A stretch of DNA of 64,000 nt from Pachyseris speciosa (taxonomy: Eukaryota; Cnidaria; Anthozoa; Scleractinia; Pachyseridae). The notes under the pieces are model-generated. The model was not told the DNA's origin and did no database searches. It saw only the letters and a list, made by a program, of their open reading frames with translations. Below, in pieces: positions 30,700 through 43,055 of this stretch; positions within the stretch are counted from its first letter, which is position 1, and every line of letters starts with the position of its first letter. Where the stretch lies: contig JAEMWC010000358.1 in NCBI GenBank assembly GCA_016490735.1, positions 464,501 through 528,500 on the forward strand, read 5' to 3'. The position numbers and the translations under genes were made by a program.

Positions 30700-32900
30700 A
30701 TGAAAAAATTGCGAGATAGCTTCTTAACGTTGCAGAAGCAACGCAACGAAGCTAAGGTGAACCAAAACAACAGTTTTCTCGATGTTTTTAAAGCGTTTTT
30801 AGCTGTGAAAACTGGCTAAACAATTACAGGCTATAGCTATAAGGCTACTTTGTTTGCTAAGTGTCTATCAAGCGCTGTAATCATTACCTTCAGGCTTTCT
30901 AGTTCGTTATCTTCGCCTTGTTTGTCCTTGTTTGTTTATTAATCTCGGCGTCACTCCAGCAACGGACTCGTAATTCCAATTACGTCGGTAATTCCCTTCT
31001 CTGGACACCACTGTTTCCAAACAGACAGTTAAAATACAGTGCTTTTCGCAGCCGTTTCTCCTTTTTAGAGCTGTTTTGCAGCTTCTCTGCTGTTATTGCG
31101 GTCACGAAGAAAGAAAACCTGCTCAAAAAGCCAGCCATTGTTTGGGCTCGCAGAGTCGCTTGCAGCTCTTCAGACTTTGCGCCATTCAGAGGCCGCATTT
31201 TATTGGCTCAATTGCAGCGCAATTGTTTATCAACCAATCAGAATCCTCAGTTTTTTACCTTGTTTTGCACTGTATTTCCTTTTTTCTGCACCGAATTACC
31301 TTTTTTCTGCACCGGTGTTTCCTAAAAACTGCATTTCTCTTTGCCAATCAGAATCGAGAAATTTTTTCATGTATATTATTAGAGGGAAAAAAACACTTAC
31401 CACCTTCCCCTGCTTTTGCATTCTGCCTGATTAACCCTGTAAAAAAAGGAACCTCGTTTCGCAAAGTGAGAATATTATTCAACAACTTTCATCTGAATGG
31501 TCTGATTGTAGGATTTTAGCTAAGATTTTTTAGTCTAAGTGCTGAACAGTAGCATACAAAGACTCAAAAGTTAGAACCATCTTGTACAGCACAATAAACA
31601 CAACACTAGAGGAAAGTACTGCAAAGTAGCTTTCATTTCATTGGTAACACTTTAGGATTTCAAAGACTAAAAACTTAGAACCACCAAGTACAGCATGAAA
31701 AACTGCCGCAATACAAGGCAGAGCTGTTCAGTCGCTTCCATTTGTTCATGAATAGTCACACTTTAGGATTTTATCCACGGACTCAGAAATTAAAAGCATA
31801 TACTCACTACAAAGCTCCACAGGAACGTACTTTAAACAGCTTTCATTCAGGGCGTCGAATTATGAACTTTGTCTCTAAATCTGACAATTAAGAGCTCTTA
31901 CCACATCACAGTATCATAAACAGGTAAGTGATAAATAAGTACTGCTGATCGGACATTAAAGCGGATTCTACAGGAAGGACACTATTCAGTTAAATCAGTG
32001 CCCAAACTGCTCTCTAACCAGATGTTAATGAGATAAAACCTTAATATGATAACATCTCGGAGGTTGTAGCAGGAACATTTTACTTGTTGAAGCCGTTTTT
32101 ATTTTGTATTATTAATAACGTACTATTGCCAAAACAACTTGAGCCCGTTCGATACGACCAAGTCCCAATGATTGAAATGGTGGAAACTGAAATTTTCGAT
32201 TGCGTACCAAATATGAATATAATCAAGACGAAATTTTATAGTATGCATATTTTTATGGTCCATTAAGGATATTCATTTGTTTGTATGTTTGCTTGTTTTT
32301 TTTTTTTTTTTTTGTCCGTTTTTGTTCCAAAAGAGAAAACTTTGCAAAAGAAAAAAAAAGATTCTCTTACTCTATCGAAAATGGCATTCGTCAATTGCTC
32401 ATTAGCATTAGAAAAAGGTTTTTATAATAATACTAACGAAAATTATGATACGTACCTGTTAGAAGAAGGACAAAAACCGCGAACATGTTCCCAAGCAAGA
32501 ATTGAAGCGTTGGCCAAGGACCAAACTTGAGCTAATGAAATTGGTGAGGTTGTTTGTCTTTTCAATTCAACACACTTTATTTCCTTTTCGGTTCTCATGA
32601 CCACAAACTGCATAATTACCTTTCCAATTTTTTCAGTATTTCTCTGCATTTGTTTTCCTTTTATGGCCGAAATAAAAACAGGGCTGATGCTATTGGTGGG
32701 CTTCTAATAAATTAACAAGAATATTTCATTTTTCGGTTCTTTTTTTTTATTTATGAACGTCAGAAATATATTTGATATGAAGGAAGCGTTATTGATGTCA
32801 ACGAGGAAACCTGTGTGACGAGTGCGTTCTGTAGCGGCAGTAAGCTTATCTGAACTTTGACTCGCATCTAAATCCATGTAACCTCCACCGATAAACAGCA
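30700..32900. other. Intergenic, no gene supported
   Basis: Contains overlapping short plus-strand frames (30918-31519) with a local repeat ttttttctgcaccg at about 31280-31310 but no domain. Also AT-rich sequence with T- and A-runs at 32299-32312 and 32350-32360. Possibly decayed repeat; nothing assigned. Confidence 0.4.
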
Positions 32901-32909
32901 ACCTCGATA

Positions 32910-33990
32910 AAATGTCTTTGGGAAGATCTGATCCAAAAGTTAAAAAATATCAGGAATCCGGTTGAACTGCGCATGCTTAGGGGTCAACACCATCTTGGAC
33001 TTCTGATTTACTTCCGGTAATTTAAATTGCTTCAAAGAACAATCGCAGTAGTAAACCTAACGGATCTTTCGAGAGTCGCCCGTTTCTTCATAGGTGCGCA
33101 GTAATAGGAGCGAGATTGTCTGAAGCGCCACTTGGGACTAGGGCTAGTTACGTATGTGCAATGTCACCTTGTTAACTTTAGAAAATTTGGTACAGTTTTA
33201 TAGAAACTATCATCCGTAATAGTACCTCAGCATCAACGCCACTCCCTTAGTTACTGGTTCAACCCGTATATACACCGACGGTCGCATTAAGACGAGTATC
33301 ATTTTAAAGATACAAACAACTCGTTACTTACGAGCAATCAGCGGATTTCCCGACGTAAGCTTATAACCTGCCCACGCGTCTAAATCCTTATCACCTCCAC
33401 CGAAAAACAGCAACCTCGATAAAATGTCAACTGAGCTAAATAAACATCCAATATGGCGGTCCTTTAGAGCACAGCACTCGGCCGTGCCTGGTAAAGAGCC
33501 GTGTTTATATAAACTTCACGAAAACTAACATTTCTTTCGCTCTTAGAGTGAGCACCATGTTTCTTCCACCGAACATGGGCGGCAGAGCAGGCGCGAGGGC
33601 ATTGTAGGGCTTTTTTTAACAGCTCCGGTCTTTTCAACTAAACTAAACAGAAGTGGTTTCTCATTGACGCTTCGGCGTGTCTAGGATTCCTAGAAGAAGA
33701 TATTCAAAGGTCTTGCATTGGAACTCACATAGACTGTTGCAACCTTGGGCACCAGGGGTACTTATAGTGGTTCGTGAGGACTGTAGTCTGAATATAAGCC
33801 CCACCCCTCCCCACCGATATAACCCGCCTGAAATGCAGACAATGAGAGCTGCGCTGCCTGAAGCATGTCAGGTTACAAGATATAAGAACCATGCGTGTGA
33901 AAATTTCATGAAACCCGTGTCACTAAAAGACTAGTAGGAGAGGTCCATTGTATTTGACATTAGCTGCGGAATCGTCGACTTGAGAGCGTA
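32910..33990 (+). repeat. Repeat family R2, copy 1
   Basis: Collinear with 36050-37340: gaactgcgcatgcttaggg / taaactgcgcatgctta, gcggatctttcgagagtcgc, acgcttcggcgtgtctagga, aggattcctagaag, gaggtccattgtatttgaca. Includes an R1-like part at 33250-33620 (gataaaatgtcaactgagct, ccaatatggcggtccttta). No gene. Confidence 0.8.
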
Positions 33991-33995
33991 CATTT

Positions 33996-34980
33996 TTTGC
34001 CCTCTATTAACTATGTCAACTGAAATCGTTAATTTAACTGGGGTCAAAGATTTCACTGGTAATCTTTACGCAATCTGAAGATTATCAGTAGGCCCTTATT
34101 CAGACTAACCACCGAGAAAGAACTAATAAGTTCATTATGGCGTTTCAGCATGACGAGGCGACCGCACAGCACATTCAAACGCACGCACGGGTGAAGTAGG
34201 GATTAGAAAAAAAGAGATACAAACAAACTGACCACGTACCTACACACCGTTAACGAATTTCACGACATAAAGTTAAAACCGCTCCGCGTCGAAATCCTTA
34301 GAACGTCTGTGCGAAACAGCATCCTCGGTTCTGACAAAATGTCAACTCAGCTTAAATAAACGATCAAAGATGGCGGTCTTTTAAAAGAGGCACACTCGGC
34401 CTTGCCTGGTAAGGAACTTCTATATCAAATTCACGAAGAGTGACATCTTTTCTATTGTTTGTTCCAACAATAGCAATTGTTTGACGGAGGCTGTATTTAC
34501 ATGTCGCTAGCACTTTAACTACATCAAAACGGAAACCCACAAATAAAGGTTTATTCAGGTATTATTTTTTGAAATCCGCGTTTCTCCGCGTTTCAGTTTC
34601 GACCCCTTCATATCTCATAACAAATAATTAATATACACCAGGCGGCTTATTTTCATCTGGACTGGAAAATTACTTAATATCTTATATAGCATTTTCGGCT
34701 TCAATTAATAAATACCACTATCTGAATACGAAGGCTTAAACTGACACTTCCAAAATTGATCATGCAATTCTAAAATTCAAGGGGAAATGTAACCCTTGTT
34801 TTTTGAGGAACACGGTATTATCATAGATAGGTTTTTCCACAGGTTGACTTCCACTCTTCGTCCATGAGAAACTGCTAGTACCTCCCAAATGAGTGTCACA
34901 AGGCGACCCTGTACCACTCTTCAACGTTCCCAATAACACCACTATACCGACTTTGGAAACATTACCAGAAATCCGCGTCA
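33996..34980 (+). repeat. Repeat family R1, copy C (partial)
   Basis: Matches 11137-11600 plus 12530-12830 and 61797-62420 (ctctattaactatg, caactgaaatcgttaattta, gttcattatggcgtttcagc, aaagatggcggtctttta). Joined directly to the end of R2 copy 1, so the two families may form one composite unit. Confidence 0.8.
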
Positions 34981-35239
34981 CGTTTATCAGGAAATAATTT
35001 ATTTATGCGTCACGCGGACTTCAAAATGGCCGTCGGAGTTACTAAAGAAAGTATGAATTTCAACAGAAAACTTCAGATAAATTTACCGGTGCGATGCTGC
35101 TTAATTTCCGCATGTCGCATATGAAATATAAACCTTTAACGGGGTGTTCTGCGTTGTTTTTTAGACTGAAAACGTTAAAAAACTTCAGACAATTTTCAAA
35201 TTTTTGTAGTTTTAGCTTCTTGTTTTAATCAGTTTTTAT

Positions 35240-35440
35240 CAATTGAAAGTTTTTAACCCCATCGATAATATCTTTGTAGTTTTACCTTTTTGTTTCAATT
35301 GCAGTTTCTTTTTATCAATTTGTAAGTTTGTCTTACATATAGTACTTTTTAACCTTTCGTATATTTAATCTTTGTAGGATCTTTCTGAAAACCAAGGCAT
35401 GTGATGGAAGTTTCCTAATAAAAGATTATTATTATAATTG
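35240..35440 (+). mobile_element. LINE 3' UTR-like segment
   Basis: T-rich sequence followed by gtgatggaagtttcctaata, aaagattattattat: a poly(A)-signal-like hexamer and ATT tail typical of LINE 3' ends. Coding part absent. Confidence 0.4.
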
Positions 35441-35845
35441 AAAAGCTTCGGCTATATATAGTTACCATTTTAGTCAGATTTTAGTAAAATGACTCACCTT
35501 TAATACAAATTTTGAAAACGCATTTCCTCGTTCTGACAATCTTCCGCACATTCGAATAAAATTACTATGAAAGGTGCTTTCCAAAATAGCTGCTTTTATC
35601 CGGTTCTGTGAAGGATAAGTTTGACTTATTTAGAATGGTCGAAGACAAGAAATAAAGTAAGAGTTTCTACTCGCTAGCCATAATACTTAATGACATCAGG
35701 TTGACTTATTTAGAAACCAAGCGTTTTTTGCAGAGGTCCGCTGGTGTAAAGAATTGCTGTAGCCTAAAAGGGAAAAAGCGCGGTAAACTCAAGTTTATTT
35801 ACAATCTAAGTAGTGAAACAAGTAAAAGTGTATGATCACTCTTAC

Positions 35846-35974
35846 GATGAGGTACATCTTAGAAGTTCCTTTGCTTGTTTGTTTTCGCGGCTCACTTAAA
35901 AGATCATCGGAACACAGTTCGTTCAATAATTTGTAATTTAGTTGCTCTCGAAGCCTTCGCTCAAAAGCCGCCAT
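35846..35974 (-). CDS. Candidate first exon of an unknown gene
   Basis: From ATG in the context CCAAGATGGCGGC the minus strand reads MAAFERRLREQLNYKLLNEL then CSDDLLSEPRKQTSKG to GTSKMYLI, ending at a GTAAGA donor (phase 0, 129 nt). Charged, helical composition resembles real N-termini. The same frame is open further upstream without a better start. On the opposite strand 36041 begins another short ATG frame (MSPTSGNGSDP), which would suit a bidirectional promoter. Downstream exons were not found and the area is repeat-rich, so it could be a pseudo-exon. Confidence 0.3.
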
Positions 35975-36049
35975 CTTGGAAACTCGATACAAATTAGCGT
36001 GTCTAGCGTGCAACCGCATACCTTTGACTCGCGGGAGCAAAATGTCGCC

Positions 36050-37340
36050 AACTTCTGGTAATGGATCTGATCCGTTAGTTCAGAAATATCAGACTTCCGG
36101 TTAAACTGCGCATGCTTAGGGTTCAACGCTTTCTTGGACTACTGATTTACTTCCGGTCATTTGAATTGCTTGGAAAAACAATCGCAATAGTATACCTAAC
36201 GGATCTTTCGAGAGTCGCTCGTTTCTTCAAAGGTGCGCAGTAACAGGAACGAGATTGTCTGAAGCGCCACTGGGGACTGGGGCTAGTTATATATGGGCTA
36301 GCTACTTATGTGCAATGGCAACTTGTTAACTTAACACATTTTGATACAGTTTTATAGAAACTACCATCCGTAAAAGTCCCTCAGCATCAACGCCACCTCC
36401 GTGGTTACTGATTCAATCCATATATACACCGAGGGTGGCCTTAAGACGAGTATCAATCATTAATTTTAAAGATACAAACAACTGGTTACTTACAAGCAAT
36501 CAGCGAATTTCCCGACGTAAGGTTAAAACCCGCCCACGCATCCAGTCTAAATCCTTGAAACCTCCACCGAAAATCAGCAACCTCGATAAAATGTCAACTG
36601 AGCTAAACAAACATCCAATATGGCAGTCCTATAGAGCATAGCACTCGGCCGCGCCTGGTAAAGAGCGTTGATATAAACTTCACGAAAACTAACATTTATT
36701 TCCCTCTTAGAGTGAACACCATGTTTCTTCCACCAAATATGGGCGGCGGAGCAGGGGGGGGGGGGAGAGGGCAGGGGAGGGGGATTATAGCCCCTCCAAA
36801 CGAAAATCTGGTATAGGACACAGCACCCCATGTTTGAAGCAAAAAAAAAAAAAAATAGAAATATCGCTATAAGCTAGCGCAGCATAAAATTGGTTTGGCG
36901 AAATACTCAGTCTCGTGATTTTGTCAGAAATCGTTTCATCAGGATCGATCTTGGCGAAATAACAAATTGTAGGACTTTTTTAACACTTCCGGTCTGTGTT
37001 CGATTAACCAGGTCAGCTGCTGGAATTTTTCACTAAACCAATTAACGTAAGTGGTTTCTCATTGACGCTTCGGCGTGTCTAGGATTCCTAGAAGGAGATG
37101 TTCAAAGGTCTTGCACTGGAACTTACCTAGACTGTGGCAACCTTGGGCACCAGGGGTAGTGGTAGTGGTTAGTGAAAACTGTAGTCTGAATATCAGCCGA
37201 CTATGAGAACTGCGCTGCCTGAGGCACGTCAGGTTACAAATATAAATACCATGTGTGAAACTTTCATCAAACCCTTATCACCAAAACGCTACTTGGAGAG
37301 GTCCATTGTATTTGACATTTGCCGGGGAATCGGCTACTTC
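36050..37340 (+). repeat. Repeat family R2, copy 2
   Basis: Counterpart of 32910-33990, with an R1-like segment at 36430-36740. Contains a G-rich run (36756-36780) and an A-run (36840-36856). No gene. Confidence 0.8.
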
Positions 37341-37689
37341 CGTGGGACTTACGCGCCCTCCGACAACTCAAGAACTGCCTACAGTAAGTACCATGAAGCA
37401 GGGTCGTCTGAAAGACTGCCAACTTATGCATTGTCACAAATTGATTACGGACACACTGGATACTGTTAAGATTGCATAGAGAGGACATTTTGAGATTTCT
37501 TTAGTAGGAGTATGCACTTGGCTTAGTGTACGCGTTGCTATCGTCAGAATCACACGAAATGCAGAAAAAAGTGGTTTAGTCTTGTTTAAAATTTATTTCT
37601 CTACAGCTTTCATAAATTAAGGGGCTTCTTTAGCAACGAATGGCTACGATGTGTCTTGCAAATCAAGAAAAAATGGCCATGGGTGATTC

Positions 37690-39110
37690 GGACTTTGCTA
37701 CTGAATCACTAAATAGCGGATCTCCGGCGGCCAAAAGGGCCGCCAAGCGGAGCACCATGCGTATAAAAACCCGTCAACTGCTTTTCTCATGATAAAAATG
37801 GCTAGCGGTATTGCTCGTGGGCGCGTAGGACGACGACGACGTTGCCCAACAATTAATAATATCCTAATAATAATCATTATAATCCAACATGGCGGCCATA
37901 CTCCAGCTGATCACCTAGTTTACAGCGTACATCTTTGATATAGGGCATCCATGTCATGGCCAATTGATAGCGGTCAAAACAAGGTTTCCGCTGACCACTT
38001 TCACGGGACCTTTTCGCGGGCTCAAGTTTCGAGCTCATCGAGGTCAGCTGTTTTTTGGAAGTTGACCGCTGACCAGGTAATGGTTTTCGATTGGATTTCA
38101 GACTCAAGTCAGGTTAACTTTACCAAAACGAGACGCCCAAACCAAAACGAGGCTTCATTTCTCCCGCGCTTTCTGTGGCTCGAGATTTCACATTCAGTTG
38201 GTTTCTTCATTTTGAGCAAAACAACTTCATCTCCTTCGAAGTTCTGTCTTTTAAGTCGCGTAAAAGACATAAAAATCAAGAACTACTTAAAAGATACTCC
38301 GGAAGGTGAAATTTCAACTGATAAAATGGAAGAGGAAAAGATTTTCTCAGAAAATTCTTAAATTTTGGATCCACCTGTATGGCGCCCGGATTGTGTGGTT
38401 GAAAAACAAAATGATTTAACGTTTCAAGGGCTTGTTCACTTTACCGCAGCATCTTGCAGCTCACCAAGAAAGTTCACTTAACAATTCACCGGCATTAATG
38501 AGAGGAAGGACTAGCTCAAACTTGGTGGAAGAAGTCCTTGCGTTGGACAAACCGTTTGCTATTTTTGTAGATGCGTGTTTTTAATAAAGTGAATCGATGC
38601 GTATTTTCAAGTGGTTGAAAGCTCGACAACACAGGTAACTTAAATACATTGAAGCTTAACATTTGGCTTAGTCGTTGTTACTTTTGTTCAGGAAGGAAAC
38701 TTGATTTTTTGTCTCGACTGGATATAAATAACAATCTACTCGGTTTGAACACAAAGAAGTAGTTAGTCGAATTGTTTGTTCGTTGTCTTGCTTCGAAGTG
38801 AACGAGTGTTTTCCTCCGCTTGGCTGACTGTACATGTTTTTTGACAGCAGTGTTTCTATAGTGTTGAGAACTGAAAGAAACGTTTGCCCTTATGTTATTA
38901 ACACGTAATCGCAATGAGTCCTCGTAAAGTATCTCATGTTTTGCGCGACGTGGGCAATTTCAGCAAATTTCTGAAAACACAAGTGATATTAATCCTCAAT
39001 TTTACTCGGCCCCATGCGATTACCTATCCAAACTATCAGGATTGGTTTCCTTTTTTCGCTTTTCTACGACATTTAAGCTTATGTCTAAGCTTAACTTACT
39101 ACGAAATATG
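37690..39110 (+). repeat. Repeat family R3, copy 2
   Basis: Matches 50396-51735 over about 1.3 kb. Shared: ggcggccaaaagggccgcc hairpin region and gcggagcaccatg, gagctcatcgaggtcag, gatactccggaaggtgaa, ggtggaagaag, aatcgcaatgagtcctcgta. The last third encodes in one frame SSNLVEEVLALDKPFAIFVD, conserved with copy 3, which suggests a decayed transposon protein of unknown family. Confidence 0.8.
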
Positions 39111-39127
39111 TTTCTTAAGCCCTGGCT

Positions 39128-39480
39128 AAGAGATCAAACATTTTCATCCAACATCGTGTTTGTCACCCATAACGTTTCGTGGCTAAACGCATAACAATGT
39201 TCGACCAACACCGGACCAAGTGAGTCCAAAACATGATTTTTGCGTATTATCGCTGACATTTTCGTCGTTATGGGGTTCATTTGGTTGCATTTTACCGTTT
39301 GTGCACGATTTGTTTGTTACGGTGGCTAAACGATCAAAAATTTGTTGGTAATGCGAAATTTTGGATGAACATGTTTGATCTAGATCAAACATGGAAAGCC
39401 ATTTAATGCACTATTTAAAGAAGTGGTTTATCTTCAAACATGCTCGTCCAACGATGTTGGATGAAAATATTTGATCGTTC
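39128..39480. mobile_element. TIR MITE M1, copy 1
   Basis: The ends are inverted: gatcaaacattttcatccaa (left) against ttggatgaaaatatttgatc (right). About 350 bp, no ORF. Copy 2 at 51742-52080 has the same internal blocks (cgcataacaatgtt, tgatttttgcgtattatcgc). Both copies sit at the end of an R3 repeat. Confidence 0.8.
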
Positions 39481-39929
39481 TTTGATTGCTTAACTTGTTT
39501 TCGAACAAACACACGCGTCGACTGTATTGTTTTCTTGTAATGTTTTGTGGTTTTTGAACTGCAGTCAATTCTTGTTGACTGCTCTAAACATAAAACATTG
39601 GCGCAAGGAAAGCCATGCAGTGTTGCTCAATACCAGTAAAAAATAATAATCGTGGAGCTCCGCTTTTAGGCTTGGCTAAATCTATATATTACTTTCTTTC
39701 AAGTGTATTTTCCACGTTCAATTGTTGTGACCAATAAATCCAGTTTCAACTTTAATTTCTAGCAAAAGGAAATATCCACAAAAAGACACTGAATCATTTT
39801 TGCCAGTTTTGGCAAGTAATTCCTCATCCGGCATAACATATAATATTTTTTATACAACGTTTTGTAGTTCACGGATTCGCAAAGATTTTCAAAACTTTGC
39901 TACACATCTGAAAAGTACCTTGACTGGGT

Positions 39930-40117
39930 AGGATGCATTTCTTTGGGATGATCGAAATCAGAATCAATGATCCGAGGCCACTCGGATTCTGGTGCTGCAA
40001 AGGAACCTGCGCCGGAATCCTCGCCCAGAGTAGATTCCTCGGTTCCTTTGATGCACCATGATGTGAGTGATATTGGATCATTGACCCTGATCTGGATCGT
40101 CCCAAAGAAACGCACCT
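39930..40117. mobile_element. Foldback MITE-like element M2
   Basis: Arms: gcatttctttgggatgatcg against cgatc...gtcccaaagaaacgc, tcaatgatcc against ggatcattga, and ctgcaaaggaacc against ggttcctttg. Centre near 40025. No coding capacity; the antisense ORFs across it are arm symmetry artefacts. Confidence 0.8.
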
Positions 40118-40582
40118 GTAAAAGGAAAATATTTAACCTTGAAAGGAAAATAAATTAATACTTCCTGAGATAATTAAAAGTCGGCAGTTACCATCGTAAC
40201 CAATAATTGATTACGATGTGTGGTTACGATAAGTGGTAAGAGATTTGAGGCTAGACTCACAAGGGTAAGGACTATTGAAATTCTCACTCCCATTCCAAGC
40301 TTTGACTTTAAAAAATGAGTTATGTCATAACATGTACATCGAATTGAAAATCTTTTAAATAGCAAACATACTGGTATAAGGGAAAAGATACTCCGGGCCA
40401 TATCAACAGCTGACACGGTTCTAATTGGTTTTTACTAAAATCCGGGGAGGTCGATGTCAGATGTCCAGCAGAATTATCATATATTCAAGCTCGCAGGTGT
40501 ATTTTACAACAATCGCGGTGAATCGCGCATTCATTTTATTTATTAGAGCGAGATTTAACCGTTCTTCACTTTATTATTCCAA

Positions 40583-41548
40583 ATGGATTCGGAAGAAAAA
40601 AGCTAATTGGAGAACAAACTCGCCGATAGGAATGGCTTTTCTGTAGCAATAGAATCAGTGCTAACATTCATAAACCTCATCACAGCTATTGGTGGGAATT
40701 GTCTCGTTTGTTGGACCATATTTAAGGATCCTCGCCTTCGAAGCACCTCAAACACATTTATCGCTTGATTGGCTGTCTCGGATGTCCTAATTGCAGTTCT
40801 GGGATTTCCCTTCACACTGGCTGTTCTTCTTACAGGTAGATGGCCTTTTAACAAAGCTGCGTGTGATTTTCAAGGATTTTCCTTTACTGTGTTTGGAACT
40901 TTCTCTATTGTTACAATGACCTTAACCGCGATTGCACGTTATTTTAAAGTGTCTCGGCCAACGGTGCATCGCAAAGTTTACTCCAAAAGCAGCTTTCTTC
41001 ATGTCAATAATTTCCCTATAACTTTGATGGTAAACGACGCGTTTTCCTTTCATCCCGGAAAATTTATTTGCATTTACGACTGTAATAAGTTAACCGTCTA
41101 TGTCCGCCTTTCAATGGGATTATTTTTCATGATCGCTTGCTATTGTCCGATCGTCTTCAGTCATATTTGTATCTTTCAATCAGTACGGCAGCATAACACT
41201 GAGCTTGCGAATTCAAGAAAGGAAAGAGCAAAACAAACTACAACACAAGTGGATGAAATGAGGGTGGCGAAGCTTTTGTTGGCCATAGTCATCGCCTTCA
41301 CCTGTTGTTGGTCGCCACTTATTATCATCGATGGCATTGGGATGTTCACCGGAGAATATTGGATGCCTCGTGAGGTGTACATGACGTATACATATTTATC
41401 TGGTTACAGCAGCTCTATAAATCCTGTGATATACGGGATATTTAATCATCAGCTTAGACAAGAACTATGTAAAATACTGGTTTGTAAGGGGAGGAGAAGA
41501 GCAGGTATTCACCCACAGATATCGTCTAACCAAACACGTGATCACTGA
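40583..41548 (+). pseudogene. GPCR pseudogene, paralogue of 6986-8038
   Basis: The ATG at 40583 is followed by MDSEEKS and TAA at 40604. Then the frame reopens (ENKLADRNGF ... GGNCLVCWTIF, TM1) until TGA at 40766, where the intact gene has Ser. From 40769 it is open to the end: LAVSDV, C-D-F-Q at the TM3 start, ARY, CCWSP, NPVIYGIFNHQL. About 24 nt are deleted in frame near 40995, removing eight residues of TM4. Two stops plus the TM4 loss argue against a working receptor. The 3' two-thirds is strikingly well kept, so loss is recent, or this may be an allele with intact counterparts. Intronless. Confidence 0.85.
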
Positions 41549-41865
41549 ATGAACCGAAAATGATGACAACGTTGGAGCGGTATTCAGTTGAGTGTCGTTT
41601 GTTTTGGTTTTGCTTAGCGTCGCTCAGTGATTGGTTGTCAAAATCCGCGCCACTCCCTCGGCTCAACCAATGAGAAGCATCTCAAAGCCAGTCATGTCTT
41701 GCACATAGTTTTCCGGCTCTTAGCGCCTGCCGGTCACATGCAATTACTTCGAATTCGGATTAGTTCATTGTCCTGTTGCGTCTCTTGTGATTGGATCAAG
41801 AAATTGCTTTGGTTTGGTCTTACGACCTTCAGCTACAAATCGCTCTAATGGTAATGACGCTGATG

Positions 41866-41872
41866 ACGTTCA

Positions 41873-41903
<31 letters not shown>

Positions 41904-42073
41904 TGATGATGATAATGATGATGATGATGGTGATGATGATGGTGATGATGACGATGGATGATGATGATGATGATGATGGATGATGATGGTGATGATGTTG
42001 GTGATGATGACGATGGATGATGTGATGATGATAATAATGATGATGATGATGATGGATAATGATGATGATGAGG
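41866..42073. repeat. (GAT)n microsatellite
   Basis: About 200 bp of imperfect gat/gatgatgatg repeats. His/Ser-rich minus ORFs over it are artefacts. Confidence 0.95.
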
Positions 42074-42189
42074 GATAGTGAGCGCGCGTGCATTCATTTT
42101 AAAGCGCTTATTAGCATGTTGGTTTGCACTTCCTGAAAAGAAAATTTGCTGATGACATTTTCAAGCACGGTTCTTGGTTTACAACTACA

Positions 42190-42775
42190 TTTTAGTTCCA
42201 AAGAAACGTGCGTATTTACCAAGAATTGGTATCGGGCCCTAAGCGATCTGTTAAGATCACTGATCGTTTCACGTGTACCTCCGCGAATGTTATCTATTGC
42301 ATAACCTGCACATTATGCAAAAAGTTATACATTGGCGAAACAGGAAGACGACTAGGTGACCGATTCCGAGAACATCTTCGTGATGTTGAGAAAGATGACA
42401 AAGACGCATCCAAACCTGTCGCTCGGCATTTTAATCTCCCTAACCATTCCAAACAACACATGTCAATCTCCGACCTTTCCCTACATCAAGGTACCACGGA
42501 AAGCCGTAAAAATCTCGAGCAAAAACTGATCTTTCAAATTGGCACTCTTAATCCCCACGGTATCAACGAGCGCTTTTCATTCAATTAATTTATTCCTGTT
42601 TTTCACGTTACCATGTTACCACCAATAGCGTAGCTCCATTTTCTGTATATAAACCATACACAACCCACAATTCCTCGATTCGCTCCGACGAAGGGCTAAC
42701 GCTCGAAACGTTAGCTAATCGAATCCCTGACAGTGGTCAATTTACATTATCAACTCCGTTGATAAACCAAATTTT
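42190..42775 (+). mobile_element. Penelope-like element, 3' end
   Basis: 5'-truncated element comprising the end of the GIY-YIG domain ORF (stop at 42588), a 3' UTR, and the motif ccgacgaagggctaacgctc followed by gaaacgttagc (42688-42718). GATTCG and CGAATC flank the motif and could form stem I of a hammerhead-like fold. It ends with tgataaaccaaatttt, abutting a (CCATA)n microsatellite. Confidence 0.8.
42208..42588 (+). CDS. PLE GIY-YIG endonuclease domain (partial ORF)
   Basis: 127-codon open frame with SVKITDRFTCTSANVIYCIT then CTLCKKLYIGETGRRLGDRF and REHL: the IYC...LYIGETG.RL..RF.EHL core of GIY-YIG nucleases attached to Penelope-like reverse transcriptases. The CxxC-type CITC/CTLC pairs suit the PLE variety. 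The RT part is missing, so it is a retroelement relic. The displayed start is arbitrary. Confidence 0.85.
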   Translation: MRIYQELVSGPKRSVKITDRFTCTSANVIYCITCTLCKKLYIGETGRRLGDRFREHLRDVEKDDKDASKPVARHFNLPNHSKQHMSISDLSLHQGTTESRKNLEQKLIFQIGTLNPHGINERFSFN

Positions 42776-42776
42776 C

Positions 42777-42965
42777 ATACCATACCCTACCCTACCCTAC
42801 CATACCATACCATACCATACCATACCATACCATACTATACCATAGCATACCATACCTTACCATACCATACCATACCATACCATACCATACCATACCATAC
42901 CATACCATACCATACCATACCATACCATACCATACTCTACCATACTTTACCAAACAAAACCAAAC
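42777..42965. repeat. (CCATA)n microsatellite
   Basis: About 190 bp of ccata repeats with variants (ccctac, ccttac, ccaaac) at the ends. Directly follows the PLE 3' end, as if the element was inserted into or extended the array. Confidence 0.95.
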
Positions 42966-43055
42966 CAAACGGGAATAACTTTTGACACTCAAATGAAAAT
43001 CACTTTATCAGTTTAAAGTCCGCGTTATAAATGGAAAAGCAATTTCATTGTGTAG

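Noticed and set aside
30918..31519. Overlapping plus ORFs with a hydrophobic start (MFVLVCLLISAS)
   Set aside because: Three frames are open at once in low-complexity, locally repeated sequence; no domain and no continuing exon.
41845..42097. His/Ser-rich ORFs
   Set aside because: Translation of the (GAT)n microsatellite.
41866..42965. CRISPR array
   Set aside because: Simple microsatellites without unique spacers; the context is eukaryotic.
42792..42992. Tyr/Gly/Met/Val/Trp repeat ORF
   Set aside because: Translation of the (CCATA)n microsatellite.
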